In this document: positions 1-4,922 of the stretch, in pieces
Position numbering within the stretch: the stretch's first letter is position 1
Layout of the letters: each line of letters begins with the position of its first letter
Source: Leptolyngbya sp. SIO4C5
GTDB taxonomy: Bacteria > Cyanobacteriota > Cyanobacteriia > Phormidesmidales > Phormidesmidaceae
Assembly: GCA_010671965.1 (NCBI GenBank)
Contig: JAAHIC010000308.1
Coordinates: 1 to 5,957 of the forward strand
Reading direction: 5' to 3'
DNA: 5,957 nucleotides
The notes under the pieces: model-generated
Told to the model about the DNA's origin: nothing
Database searches by the model: none
What the model saw: the letters and a program-made list of their open reading frames with translations, nothing else
Position numbers and translations under genes: made by a program

Positions 1-107
1 CTACCCAGGGGCGTAATTTTGACCTCGGCAGTTGTCGCTACGGCTGCGCATGAACTCAACAGTGCAGCAACAGCCAGCGGAGCAATCCGGTTAAGTAACG
101 ACATCAT
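1..107 (-). CDS. Exported protein N-terminus, possibly an MBL-fold hydrolase (partial)
   Basis: This reading frame starts at an ATG at 107-105 (a second ATG follows directly) and stays open to the window edge, giving about 35 residues. Seen: a short basic start (MMSLLNR), a hydrophobic stretch (IAPLAVAALL), then LSSC, which fits a lipobox loosely, and an Ala-rich region that could equally be cut by signal peptidase I. The mature part begins AEVKITPLG. From memory, cyanobacterial secreted metallo-beta-lactamase-fold proteins begin their mature part with a similar V-x-V/I-TPLGS stretch, so that is the suggested family, but the HxHxDH metal site would lie outside the window. An AAGAGAA sequence six bases upstream of the ATG can serve as ribosome binding site. 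It lies 27 bp after the truncated MNT gene on the same strand. The export signal is well supported; the enzyme family is an inference. Confidence 0.5.
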   Translation of the reverse strand, partial: MMSLLNRIAPLAVAALLSSCAAVATTAEVKITPLG

Positions 108-134
108 TGAAATTTCTCTTGGGTAGCACGTTTA

Positions 135-356
135 TCACCATAACAACTTTACTGCGGCACTTGCGACTGCTTCCCCAACCGCTAGGCCAAAGCGGGCATC
201 AGGGTCAAACTCGACCAAAACATCGACATCGCTGGTGTCGGTTTGCTCACCCCGCACGAAGGAGCCAAAAATACCGAGTTCCCGCACCTGGTATTTTTGC
301 TGCACTTCAGGAAGGTGCTGCCGTAGGATGGATTGGACATCAGCTAAGGTTTTCAT
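135..356 (-). pseudogene. Truncated MNT-domain nucleotidyltransferase (MntA-like antitoxin), second copy
   Basis: This 73-residue product is the N-terminal half of a minimal nucleotidyltransferase of the HEPN/MNT toxin-antitoxin class. The catalytic signature GSFVRGEQTDTSDVD (GS-x10-DxD; residues 31-32, 43 and 45) is intact. The usual continuation, with the LLGxxVDLV strand that carries the third acidic residue, is missing. After EFDPDARFGL the sequence turns into an Ala/Val-rich tail and stops. Relatives are about 95-110 residues long. The start at 356 is chosen because its ATG overlaps the TGA of hepT (ATGA) and because MKTLADVQ is a typical family start; the longer frame to 434 runs inside hepT. 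Intact MntA adds AMP to the HepT toxin and so neutralises it. Without the third acidic residue this copy is probably inactive as an enzyme, though it might still bind HepT. Confidence 0.75.
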
Positions 357-703
357 GAGTCGAGATTTTCGGTTTGCTGAAGTTGTTCGATGCAATCTTT
401 GAAGGGTTTCAGATCCTGCTGAATGACATTCCACACGATGCGGGTATTGATGCTGAAATAGGCATGGGCAATGATGTCTCTCATGCCAGCGATCGCCTTC
501 CAGTCAATTTGCGGATGCTGGCTACGAAGTGAGTCAGGAACTTGTTTGGTGGCTTCTCCGATGATTTGCAGGTTATGGACGATCGCATCCAGGGTGCGTT
601 CGTCTTGTATTAAATCTTCGTAGCTGAGTCCAGCAGTGTAACGTTGAATCTTGCCGATACTGGTCAAAATATCGGTGAGATAGAGGCTGAGGTTACGCGA
701 CAT
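353..703 (-). CDS. hepT: HepT-like HEPN ribonuclease toxin (DUF86)
   Basis: The 116-residue protein is all-helical by appearance and has the normal length of a HepT/DUF86 protein. Its key motif is RDIIAHAY at residues 75-82: Arg75 and His80 form the HEPN RNase centre (R-x4-H), and Tyr82 is in the RX4HXY position that MntA is known to AMPylate in characterised HepT-MntA pairs. Family landmarks such as DERTLDAIVHNLQIIGEA (residues 34-51) are present. The start at 703 is well supported by a perfect AGGAGG six bases upstream (710-715), lying inside the upstream MNT gene. The gene overlaps that MNT gene by 11 bp and the downstream MNT copy by 4 bp (ATGA), so all three are probably translated together. 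Known role of the family: cleavage of tRNA or other RNA, restrained by the partner nucleotidyltransferase. The motif is intact, so the toxin may be functional. Confidence 0.88.
   Translation of the reverse strand: MSRNLSLYLTDILTSIGKIQRYTAGLSYEDLIQDERTLDAIVHNLQIIGEATKQVPDSLRSQHPQIDWKAIAGMRDIIAHAYFSINTRIVWNVIQQDLKPFKDCIEQLQQTENLDS
489..496. repeat. HIP1 octamer
   Basis: A perfect GCGATCGC palindrome lies inside hepT. It is the only perfect copy I find in the left 4 kb, against five in the right 2 kb. Near-matches occur at about 579, 1422 and 2263. Confidence 0.7.
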
Positions 704-1010
704 GAACCGCCTCCTGGATAACCGTGTCCCGGATCTGTGGTTTGATGTCGGTTTTGATGACTAAATCGACGTTTTTCCCAAACAGCTCTTCGAGAAAAAA
801 TTTCAGATCCATGTAAAGGCTCAGGGTAGGGTCGGCGTCGAACTCTACTAGAAAATCTAAATCACTCTGGGGGGTAGCTTCGTTGCGGGCGGTGGAGCCA
901 AAGAGAGCGAGAGTTTTGATTTTGAACTGAGCGAACAGGTCAGGCTGTGCCCGCAAGGTCTGGAGGACGGTGGCGGCGGTGAGAGGGGTGTCGTGAGTTT
1001 TGCTGACCAT
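693..1010 (-). CDS. mntA: MNT-domain nucleotidyltransferase antitoxin (MntA-like), full length
   Basis: The 105-residue protein is a complete minimal nucleotidyltransferase. Residues 38-52 hold the signature GSTARNEATPQSDLD (GS-x10-DxD, with Asp50 and Asp52), and NVDLVI near residue 82 supplies the third acidic residue. The C-terminus (IKPQIRDTVIQEAVHVA) is typical of the family. In characterised pairs this enzyme transfers AMP to a tyrosine of the HepT toxin and switches it off. The start at 1010 is preceded by GAGG eight bases upstream. Its last 11 bp overlap hepT and carry the strong ribosome binding site of that gene, which suggests coupled expression. It starts only 10 bp after the stop of the hsdS relic, as expected if the pair once sat inside a type I restriction-modification operon, where HEPN/MNT pairs are often found. 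It is not a recent duplicate of the downstream MNT copy: the two differ throughout. Confidence 0.87.
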   Translation of the reverse strand: MVSKTHDTPLTAATVLQTLRAQPDLFAQFKIKTLALFGSTARNEATPQSDLDFLVEFDADPTLSLYMDLKFFLEELFGKNVDLVIKTDIKPQIRDTVIQEAVHVA

Positions 1011-1020
1011 GACATTGACC

Positions 1021-1546
1021 TCAGACTTTTATTTTTCCGGTTACAGCATTAGTGATAGTTACTTGCTTGAACTCCATGAGAGAATCTATTTCTCTTTGAG
1101 TTGCTGATATTAACGATTCCTCTAACTCGCCTATTGAACTCTGAGAGATAAACAGATGTTTTGAAGAGATGCTCAAAATATTTCGGCACCATCTCCGAAT
1201 CCTGAAGCCTAAAAACTGAATAATCAGGACTGACTAAACCATCGCACGGTGCAGTAGCAAAAACGCTTAAATGTGCTTTTAACCTATTAAGAACAGGATC
1301 GCCCTGCTTGCAAAGTCTCGCACCTTCATATGATTCTGATTGGAGTGTTTTATCCTCAAAATCATTACTTGGAACAAGACCACGCTTTTGGCTCATGCAC
1401 AAATGAGTTTCCTTGCCATCCAAAGAGCGATCGTTCTGCTCTCGGAATAGAAAGCGGTTTCGTGCTACTTTCCAATGAGCAGGAACCTCGCCTAGATCTG
1501 GAATAACACTATCTGTATAAAACTCATGCTTTGAAAAAGTCAGCAT
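1021..1546 (-). pseudogene. hsdS: Type I restriction-modification specificity subunit HsdS, frameshifted and internally deleted
   Basis: Two reading frames together resemble the two ends of an HsdS protein. The first (from ATG 1546) opens with the classic LGEVPAHWKVARNRFLF start and one target-recognition region up to about YLSEFNRR (near 1120), then continues as poor sequence to a stop at 1049. A second frame, from about 1130 to the TGA at 1021-1023, encodes IGELEESLISATQREIDSL and then a tail ending AVTGKIKV, the standard coiled-coil and C-terminus of HsdS. Intact HsdS proteins are about 400-450 residues with two recognition regions. Here about 170-175 codons remain, and the central LPPxxEQ region and the second recognition region are absent. 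A deletion with loss of frame is the simplest reading. HsdS normally selects the DNA target for HsdM and HsdR. This one cannot do so as a normal protein. Confidence 0.82.
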
Positions 1547-1701
1547 TACTCAACTTTTCCCCAATAGTTCAGAGCTGTTATCTCTTTCGCCATTATTATT
1601 GCTACAGTTAATAGTGAATAAAATTTCGCTGTATATTGTTGAAACTCCCCGCTATTCGTTAATACAGTGTCAATACAGTGGCCCTCACGAGGCAAACTCA
1701 T
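1546..1701 (-). CDS. Possible 51-residue small protein (doubtful)
   Basis: A frame opens at an ATG inside the end of the YgiT-like gene and runs 51 codons to a TAA that shares its last base with the hsdS ATG (TAATG). It fills the otherwise empty gap between those two genes. The product starts MSLPREGHCIDTV, has a short hydrophobic patch (FYSLLTVAII) and ends ITALNYWGKVE. I recognise no family. A run this long without a stop is quite likely by chance, and I see no good ribosome binding site. The TAATG junction is the kind used for translational coupling, so the last part could also be the 3' end of a lost gene that once preceded hsdS. Confidence 0.22.
   Translation of the reverse strand: MSLPREGHCIDTVLTNSGEFQQYTAKFYSLLTVAIIMAKEITALNYWGKVE
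1661..1680. repeat. Tandem 9-bp direct repeat AATACAGTG
   Basis: AATACAGTG occurs at 1661-1669 and again at 1672-1680, separated by TC, so the period is 11 bp or about one helical turn. It sits just after the stop of the YgiT-like gene. It could be a binding site for a dimer or a chance duplication; nothing else supports a function. Confidence 0.45.
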
Positions 1702-1915
1702 AAACAGGTACCTGGATGAAATGATCAGGAGACTGCTGCGAATCTAAGCTCAAGGCATGTAGCTGTTCCACCGTTTCGGGCACAAACAACTGTTTTCCCG
1801 TCTCTAGGTTCACGCGGGCAGGCACATTCTCTACCAGCACCAACGAGCCCTCTAGCTCCAAGGTGTAAGTAACCCGTTGTTTCATTAAGTTTTCCGGCCA
1901 GTCGGAATTTGTCAT
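1685..1915 (-). CDS. Small YgiT-like (MqsA-family-like) antitoxin candidate without zinc ligands
   Basis: This 76-residue protein has the beta-rich pattern KQRVTYTLELEGSLVLVENV followed by PARVNLETGKQLF, then PETVEQL and a PVYEF end. It resembles the N-terminal YgiT-type domain of MqsA-like antitoxins (x-V-ENVPAxVCxxCGE). In that family cysteines bind zinc; here the protein has no cysteine at all, and the usual Cys-x2-Cys position reads NLET. Cyanobacterial relatives of this cysteine-poor type are familiar to me but their function is not established. The ATG at 1915 has AGAGA seven bases upstream; an internal Met at residue 11 (MKQRV) is an alternative start. The gene follows DUF2283 by 20 bp, so they are likely co-transcribed. 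No toxin partner is visible next to it. Confidence 0.55.
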   Translation of the reverse strand: MTNSDWPENLMKQRVTYTLELEGSLVLVENVPARVNLETGKQLFVPETVEQLHALSLDSQQSPDHFIQVPVYEFAS

Positions 1916-1935
1916 TGCGTTATCTCTGTTGGAAC

Positions 1936-2169
1936 TCAGCTCGCCAACTTAAAATCAGCCAAAATCGGCAACTCACACAACGGCTTATCGGCAAAGCGCT
2001 TTGAGAAAAACAAAATCTCTAGATTCTCCATCGCATTCGACTCTGGATTAAACCGGGCAATAATCTCATCTCCAATTTCCTCTGACTCCTTCTCCGCATA
2101 GGGAGGGCAGAGGTCGATATACAGAATGTCCCCAGTGCGGTCATAGCAAAACGTCAAGTTTTTGTCCAT
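1936..2169 (-). CDS. DUF2283 domain protein
   Basis: The 77-residue protein matches the DUF2283 pattern: an early YDRTGDILYIDL strand (about residues 9-20), an acidic middle (ESEEIGDEIIARFNPES) and NLEILFFSKR near residue 50, with an ELPILADFKLAS tail. The function of the family is unknown; members are small, often sit in accessory regions, and are often near small toxin-antitoxin genes. The start at 2169 is chosen because GGGAGG lies nine bases upstream (2179-2184) and homology to DUF2283 begins at this Met. The frame is open for a further 205 codons upstream, but that part is an hsdM fragment plus the antisense of a transposase, so a 282-residue gene call would be wrong. It is followed after 20 bp by the YgiT-like gene. 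Confidence 0.75.
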   Translation of the reverse strand: MDKNLTFCYDRTGDILYIDLCPPYAEKESEEIGDEIIARFNPESNAMENLEILFFSKRFADKPLCELPILADFKLAS

Positions 2170-2208
2170 ATCACCGTTCCTCCCGATAGCCTTCTCGCAG
2201 TATTCGGT

Positions 2209-2703
2209 CAACGGCTTCATCTTACTGACCATATCCATCAGGAACAGCAGTTGCCCATCGGACGATCGCAGCGTTGCCCCAACCGTCTCGATATTGCCCT
2301 TAAAATCCGTCAGTTCTATCTGAAACCGCGGATCGAGAATGTCCTTTCCATCCAGGATGAACTTCTGCTCAGACTTGTAAGACTTGCCATAGGGCGGATT
2401 GGAGAGCATGAAGTCAAACTTCATCCCGGCAAACTCATCCATCGACAGTGTAGAGCCAAACTTGATGTTCCCCCGGTTGTTGCCCTTAATCATCATGTCC
2501 GACTTACAGATGGCGTAGGTTTCCCCGTTCACCTCTTTGCCGTACAGATACACTGCCGACTTTGCCGCGATCAGGCCATCCTCATCGGCAATGAAATCCT
2601 GAGACTCCGTAAGCATTCCCCCTGACCCACAAGCCCCGCCATACACCGTCAGCACCGGGGGCAACGCATCCTTCACCGGGATAAACAACACATGGGTCAT
2701 CTT
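2209..2703 (-). pseudogene. hsdM: Type I DNA methyltransferase HsdM, internal fragment
   Basis: About 165 codons of an N6-adenine methyltransferase subunit remain, beginning at KMTHVLFIPVKDALPP and ending at LFLMDMVSKMKPL. Motif IV, NPPY, is intact within MLSNPPYGKS and would hold the target adenine. Motif I, normally DPACGSGG, reads GGACGSGG: the acidic residue and proline at its start are replaced by glycines. HsdM proteins are usually near 500 residues or longer; the N-terminal helical domain and all C-terminal of motif IV's neighbourhood are missing. At the 5' side the homology stops next to a transposase remnant (about 2704), and at the 3' side it runs in frame into DUF2283. It has no start site of its own. 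This is a relic and not a working methylase. Together with hsdS it marks a former type I R-M locus. Confidence 0.85.
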
Positions 2704-2732
2704 GCAGAGGCATAGCAGCAATAGCAATAGAA

Positions 2733-2849
2733 ATGACCTGTCCCACCTGCGGCTTCCACGACATCTCCAAGAACGATACGACACTAAGGGATAAGCAAAA
2801 CTACAAGTGCCGAGACTGTGGACGTTAATTCGTCAGTAGATCTAATTAA
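2733..2849 (+). pseudogene. IS1-type transposase (InsA-like zinc-ribbon) N-terminal remnant
   Basis: On the plus strand an ATG at 2733 opens a frame of 31 codons: MTCPTCGFHDISKN, then DKQNYKCRDCGR, then TAA at 2826-2828. The paired CPTC and CRDC motifs and KQNYKCxxCGR are characteristic of the zinc ribbon at the start of IS1-family InsA proteins. Relatives continue CGRQFV; here the frame reads CGR-stop-FVSR, so a CAA to TAA change explains the stop. After it only FVSRSN remains before a second stop. The rest of the element is absent. Just upstream, 2704-2732 (AGCAGCAATAGCAATAG) could be what is left of the terminal sequence, but I cannot define an inverted repeat. The element points away from hsdM and lies exactly where hsdM homology ends. 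Confidence 0.72.
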
Positions 2850-2883
2850 AAACCCCTGAAACCTTTTGGCCTCAAGGGTTTTT
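2848..2883 (-). terminator. Hairpin terminator after tRNA-Thr (works in both directions by sequence)
   Basis: Arms 2848-2859 (AAAAACCCCTGA) and 2872-2883 (TCAAGGGTTTTT) pair at 11 of 12 positions around a 12-base loop. Read on the minus strand the hairpin ends in a TTTTT run, directly downstream of tRNA-Thr. The plus strand also ends in TTTTT, so it could stop plus-strand transcription from the transposase remnant too. Confidence 0.8.
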
Positions 2884-2892
2884 AAGGGTTAA

Positions 2893-2965
2893 AGCTGGTG
2901 ACAAGACTCGAACTTGCGACCGGCTGATTACAAATCAGCTGCTCTACCAACTGAGCTACACCAGC
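2893..2965 (-). tRNA. trnT-UGU: tRNA-Thr (anticodon UGU)
   Basis: The minus strand folds as a standard cloverleaf: acceptor stem GCTGGTG/CACCAGC, D arm GCTC-AGTTGGTA-GAGC, anticodon stem GCTGA/TCAGC with loop TTTGTAA, and T arm GCAAG-TTCGAGT-CTTGT. The anticodon TGT is complementary to plus-strand 2930-2932 and reads ACA threonine codons. The stems span 72 bases, 73 with the discriminator U at 2893. The 3' CCA is not encoded. The gene lies about 30 bp downstream of the response regulator on the same strand and is followed by the terminator at 2848-2883. Accessory, decayed sequence starts right after that terminator. Confidence 0.95.
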
Positions 2966-2976
2966 TTGTCCAGTTA

Positions 2977-2996
2977 CCCAGTTTAGCAAACTTGGG
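2977..2996 (-). terminator. Weak hairpin just after the response regulator stop codon
   Basis: CCCAGTTT (2977-2984) pairs with AAACTTGGG (2988-2996) around a 3-base loop with one bulged T. It begins two bases after the regulator's stop. No T run follows on the minus strand, so it is more likely an mRNA 3'-end or processing structure than a strong terminator. Readthrough into tRNA-Thr seems possible. Confidence 0.35.
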
Positions 2997-2998
2997 GC

Positions 2999-3679
2999 CT
3001 AAACTTTGCGATTTTCCATCGCCCAACGCGCCAGTTCGGTGCGGTTGTGGAGGCCGGTTTTACCCAGCATGTTGCTGACGTGGCTTTCAATCGTGCGCTG
3101 ACTCACCTTCAGCTCATCAGCGATTTGACGATTCGCCATACCGCGCGAGACAAACTGTACCACCTTCAGCTCGGTTGGGGTCAACTCGACATCGAAAGGT
3201 ACCTGCATAGTAGGGGCACTATCTCCACCGGGGCCTTGCCGCTGGGCTAAACGAGCTGCCTGTTTGAGAGAAGATTCTACCTGAGCCACCAGTTCTTCTG
3301 GCTCAAAAGGTTTCACCATGTAGACATCTGCGCCCGTATTTAGCCCCTTGACCCGATCTTGGCTCTGCCCCTTGGCAGAAAGGAAAAGAATGGGAATCCA
3401 GCTGGTCTGCTGATTTTCGCGCACGTGCTGCACAAAGGCATAACCATCCATTTCCGGCATCATGACATCGCAGATAATCATGTCAGGCGTCTGATCTTCC
3501 AGCAGGTCTAAGGCTTCCCGGCCATTATCGGCAGTCACGACCTGAAAGCCTCGAAACTCCAGGTAGTCTTTGACCAGCAAGATCAAGTTAGGGTCATCGT
3601 CAATGAGCAATAACTGCTTTTGGTCTCCAGAGCTAGCGTCCTTCATGCGATTTACGGTGTTGATGAGGTTGACTGACAT
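2999..3679 (-). CDS. NarL/FixJ-type response regulator (Rre1/Ycf29-like)
   Basis: The 226-residue protein has an N-terminal receiver domain (about residues 22-140) and a C-terminal LuxR-type helix-turn-helix (about 165-222). Receiver residues are all present: acidic pocket Asp27-Asp29, phosphoacceptor Asp71 in CDVMMPEMDG, Ser101 in the switch position and Lys123 in VKPF. The DNA-binding part carries LTPTELKVVQFVSRGMANRQ and the recognition helix SQRTIESHVSNML. Its 20-residue leader (MSVNLINTVNRMKD) and the DRVKGLNTGADVYMVKPFEP stretch look like the widely conserved cyanobacterial regulator Rre1, related to plastid Ycf29 and linked to stress responses and redox sensing through Hik2-type kinases. 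That assignment is from memory. No kinase is adjacent. The ATG at 3679 has only a weak GAAAG directly before it. The gene has a 243-bp upstream spacer, consistent with its own promoter. Confidence 0.88.
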   Translation of the reverse strand: MSVNLINTVNRMKDASSGDQKQLLLIDDDPNLILLVKDYLEFRGFQVVTADNGREALDLLEDQTPDMIICDVMMPEMDGYAFVQHVRENQQTSWIPILFLSAKGQSQDRVKGLNTGADVYMVKPFEPEELVAQVESSLKQAARLAQRQGPGGDSAPTMQVPFDVELTPTELKVVQFVSRGMANRQIADELKVSQRTIESHVSNMLGKTGLHNRTELARWAMENRKV

Positions 3680-3715
3680 CTTTCAAGGTGAATGTTTAGG
3701 GAGTCGAAGCGCTAT

Positions 3716-3728
3716 TTGACCGGGTCAA
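3716..3728. promoter_or_regulatory. Palindrome TTGAC-CGG-GTCAA, candidate operator
   Basis: A perfect 5-bp inverted repeat with a 3-bp centre lies 37-49 bp upstream of the response regulator ATG, in the spacer 3680-3922. Such a symmetric site fits a dimeric regulator, possibly the LuxR-type product itself. The minus-strand TTGACC could alternatively be a -35 box, but I see no good -10 at the right distance. The remainder of the spacer is AT-rich with no ORF I can support. Confidence 0.35.
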
Positions 3729-3922
3729 TGTGCGTCTTGTTTCCAAATCGAGATACACGGTTGCCTGAATTCAAATTAGTTGCTATGGACTAGTTATTCC
3801 CAGAATTACCTAGATTTTAGACATTCTGATCATTTAAAAAACATTCAAGTCAGCAATTCTGGCTAAGTACAACTGCTGAAGCAGCTACGGTATGTTAGTC
3901 AATGCTTTATGTAGCAGGCGAT

Positions 3923-4480
3923 TTAGGTAGTTTCCGCTTCCTTTTGAGCAGGGGTTTCCTCATCATCAGTTTGGGTCTGAGTAGGCGTTGAAAGAGACAG
4001 AGAAAGGCGATCGCCACCCAGCGGCTGCGCTACAAAGGCGTAGTCCTGCACCACCTGATTGCGCAAAAGGTGCTCTTGAATAATCCGCTCTATTACTTCT
4101 GGGGTGACGCTGTGGTACCAGACGCCATCGGGATAGACCACCATAATCGGACCCTGCTGGCAAACACGCAAACAGTTGGCCTTAGTGCGAAAGATGCAGG
4201 CAGGACGTTCAGCTAGAGGAACGTCCAGTTTGAGAGCTTTGAGTCGCTGCTTGAGATAGTTCCAGGATTCCAAGCTAGCGGCCTTGTCACAGCATTTAGG
4301 AACGGTCTGATCGGCGCAGAGAAAAAGGTGCCGCTGAATCTGCTCAAGCCCCAGGGACTGAGCGGTAGCGGCTAGAGAAGTATCAATCGCAGGGCTGTCA
4401 CTCACAATAAAGCTCGACGGTACTGAGTTGGCAGTTCTAGCAGATCCCAGGCTAGGCCAAAAGCGGCGGTCTGTATCCAT
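3923..4480 (-). CDS. (2Fe-2S) ferredoxin, thioredoxin-like fold, with N-terminal extension
   Basis: This 185-residue protein holds a thioredoxin-like [2Fe-2S] ferredoxin domain at about residues 48-150. The cluster ligands are visible as Cys55 and Cys63 or Cys64 ([13 protein letters not shown]) and Cys103/Cys107 ([11 protein letters not shown]). The following [20 protein letters not shown] is typical of the cyanobacterial subgroup. It is a soluble electron carrier; its partner is unknown. Relatives, from memory, start only about 10-20 residues before the first Cys, so the 45 residues ahead of it are unusual. The ATG at 4480 has no ribosome binding site I can see. A GTG at 4405-4403 (residue 26), with GAG seven bases upstream, is a credible alternative start. 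The C-terminus is a Thr/Glu-rich tail ([11 protein letters not shown]). It follows minE by 51 bp on the same strand and may be read through from the min genes. Confidence 0.85.
   Translation of the reverse strand: MDTDRRFWPSLGSARTANSVPSSFIVSDSPAIDTSLAATAQSLGLEQIQRHLFLCADQTVPKCCDKAASLESWNYLKQRLKALKLDVPLAERPACIFRTKANCLRVCQQGPIMVVYPDGVWYHSVTPEVIERIIQEHLLRNQVVQDYAFVAQPLGGDRLSLSLSTPTQTQTDDEETPAQKEAETT
4007..4014. repeat. HIP1 octamer
   Basis: A perfect GCGATCGC palindrome within the ferredoxin gene; one of five in the right part of the window and a cyanobacterial signature. Confidence 0.75.
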
Positions 4481-4531
4481 CAGGAAGATTAACTTCAGAT
4501 GGGCAGGCTTTGTCTATCCTATGAGTCCTTG

Positions 4532-4867
4532 CTAAGAGGCACTAGGCGCATCACCCGTGACACCGGGACTTGAGCCTGTCTGCGCGGCCTCTGGTTCAGA
4601 CTTGACCCGGCGAATTGGCAGACTTGCAATCAAGGCTGTGACTCGCTGATCATTTTCTAAAGAAAACTCTAAGCCATCCGCATCAATTTCGACATAGCGA
4701 GACACCACTTCGATGATTTCCTGCCGCATTTTCTCAACCATTTCAGGACTGAGATCGGCCCGGTCATGGGCCAAAACAAACTGTAAGCGGCGCTTCACCT
4801 CAGAGCGGCTACTTTCGGAGTAAGTCTTGGGAAATAGACGTTCTAGAAGTTCGCTGAGGATGGACAT
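4532..4867 (-). CDS. minE: Cell division topological specificity factor MinE
   Basis: The 111-residue protein begins [15 protein letters not shown], the amphipathic N-terminal helix that binds membrane and lies next to the anti-MinCD segment. Residues about 25-40 ([17 protein letters not shown]) form the MinD-contacting strand or helix that stimulates the MinD ATPase. Residues about 41-90 make the dimerising topological-specificity domain ([13 protein letters not shown], then [18 protein letters not shown]). The last 20 or so residues are a Ser/Ala/Gly-rich tail not found in the 88-residue E. coli protein. MinE drives MinD off the membrane and so confines the division inhibitor MinCD away from midcell. 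The gene lies 55 bp after minD on the same strand; no strong ribosome binding site is seen, and the short gap suggests co-transcription with minD. Confidence 0.95.
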   Translation of the reverse strand: MSILSELLERLFPKTYSESSRSEVKRRLQFVLAHDRADLSPEMVEKMRQEIIEVVSRYVEIDADGLEFSLENDQRVTALIASLPIRRVKSEPEAAQTGSSPGVTGDAPSAS

Positions 4868-4909
4868 TGCCGACTACAGAAATCTAGTTAAGGGACACAG
4901 ATATCAAAG

Positions 4910-4917
4910 GCGATCGC
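4910..4917. repeat. HIP1 octamer
   Basis: A perfect GCGATCGC copy in the minD-minE spacer, five bases downstream of the minD stop in plus-strand terms' reverse direction; the only intergenic copy here. Confidence 0.75.
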
Positions 4918-4922
4918 AGGCA

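Noticed and set aside
107..358. Plus-strand 83-codon open frame
   Set aside because: It is antisense to the truncated MNT gene; the composition is Arg/Pro/Gln-rich and matches no family.
1630..1672. TTGAAA...TACAGT promoter-like pair on the plus strand
   Set aside because: No plus-strand gene follows, and such weak boxes are common in AT-rich sequence.
2251..2625. Plus-strand 124-codon open frame
   Set aside because: It lies opposite the hsdM fragment, whose protein homology is clear; the product shows no recognisable domain.
2582..2770. Minus-strand 62-codon open frame
   Set aside because: It runs in another frame over hsdM and the transposase remnant and has no family-like sequence.
3047..3250. 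Plus-strand 67-codon open frame
   Set aside because: It is antisense to the DNA-binding domain of the response regulator.
3800..3862. 8-bp inverted repeat CCAGAATT / AATTCTGG
   Set aside because: The arms are 47 bp apart and do not extend; one such pair is expected by chance in a spacer of this size.
3872..3885. CTGC-TGAA-GCAG hairpin downstream of the ferredoxin gene
   Set aside because: The stem is only four pairs and has no T run on the minus strand, so it is too weak to call a terminator.
3966..4163. Minus-strand 65-codon open frame
   Set aside because: It is a frame-shifted shadow of the ferredoxin gene.
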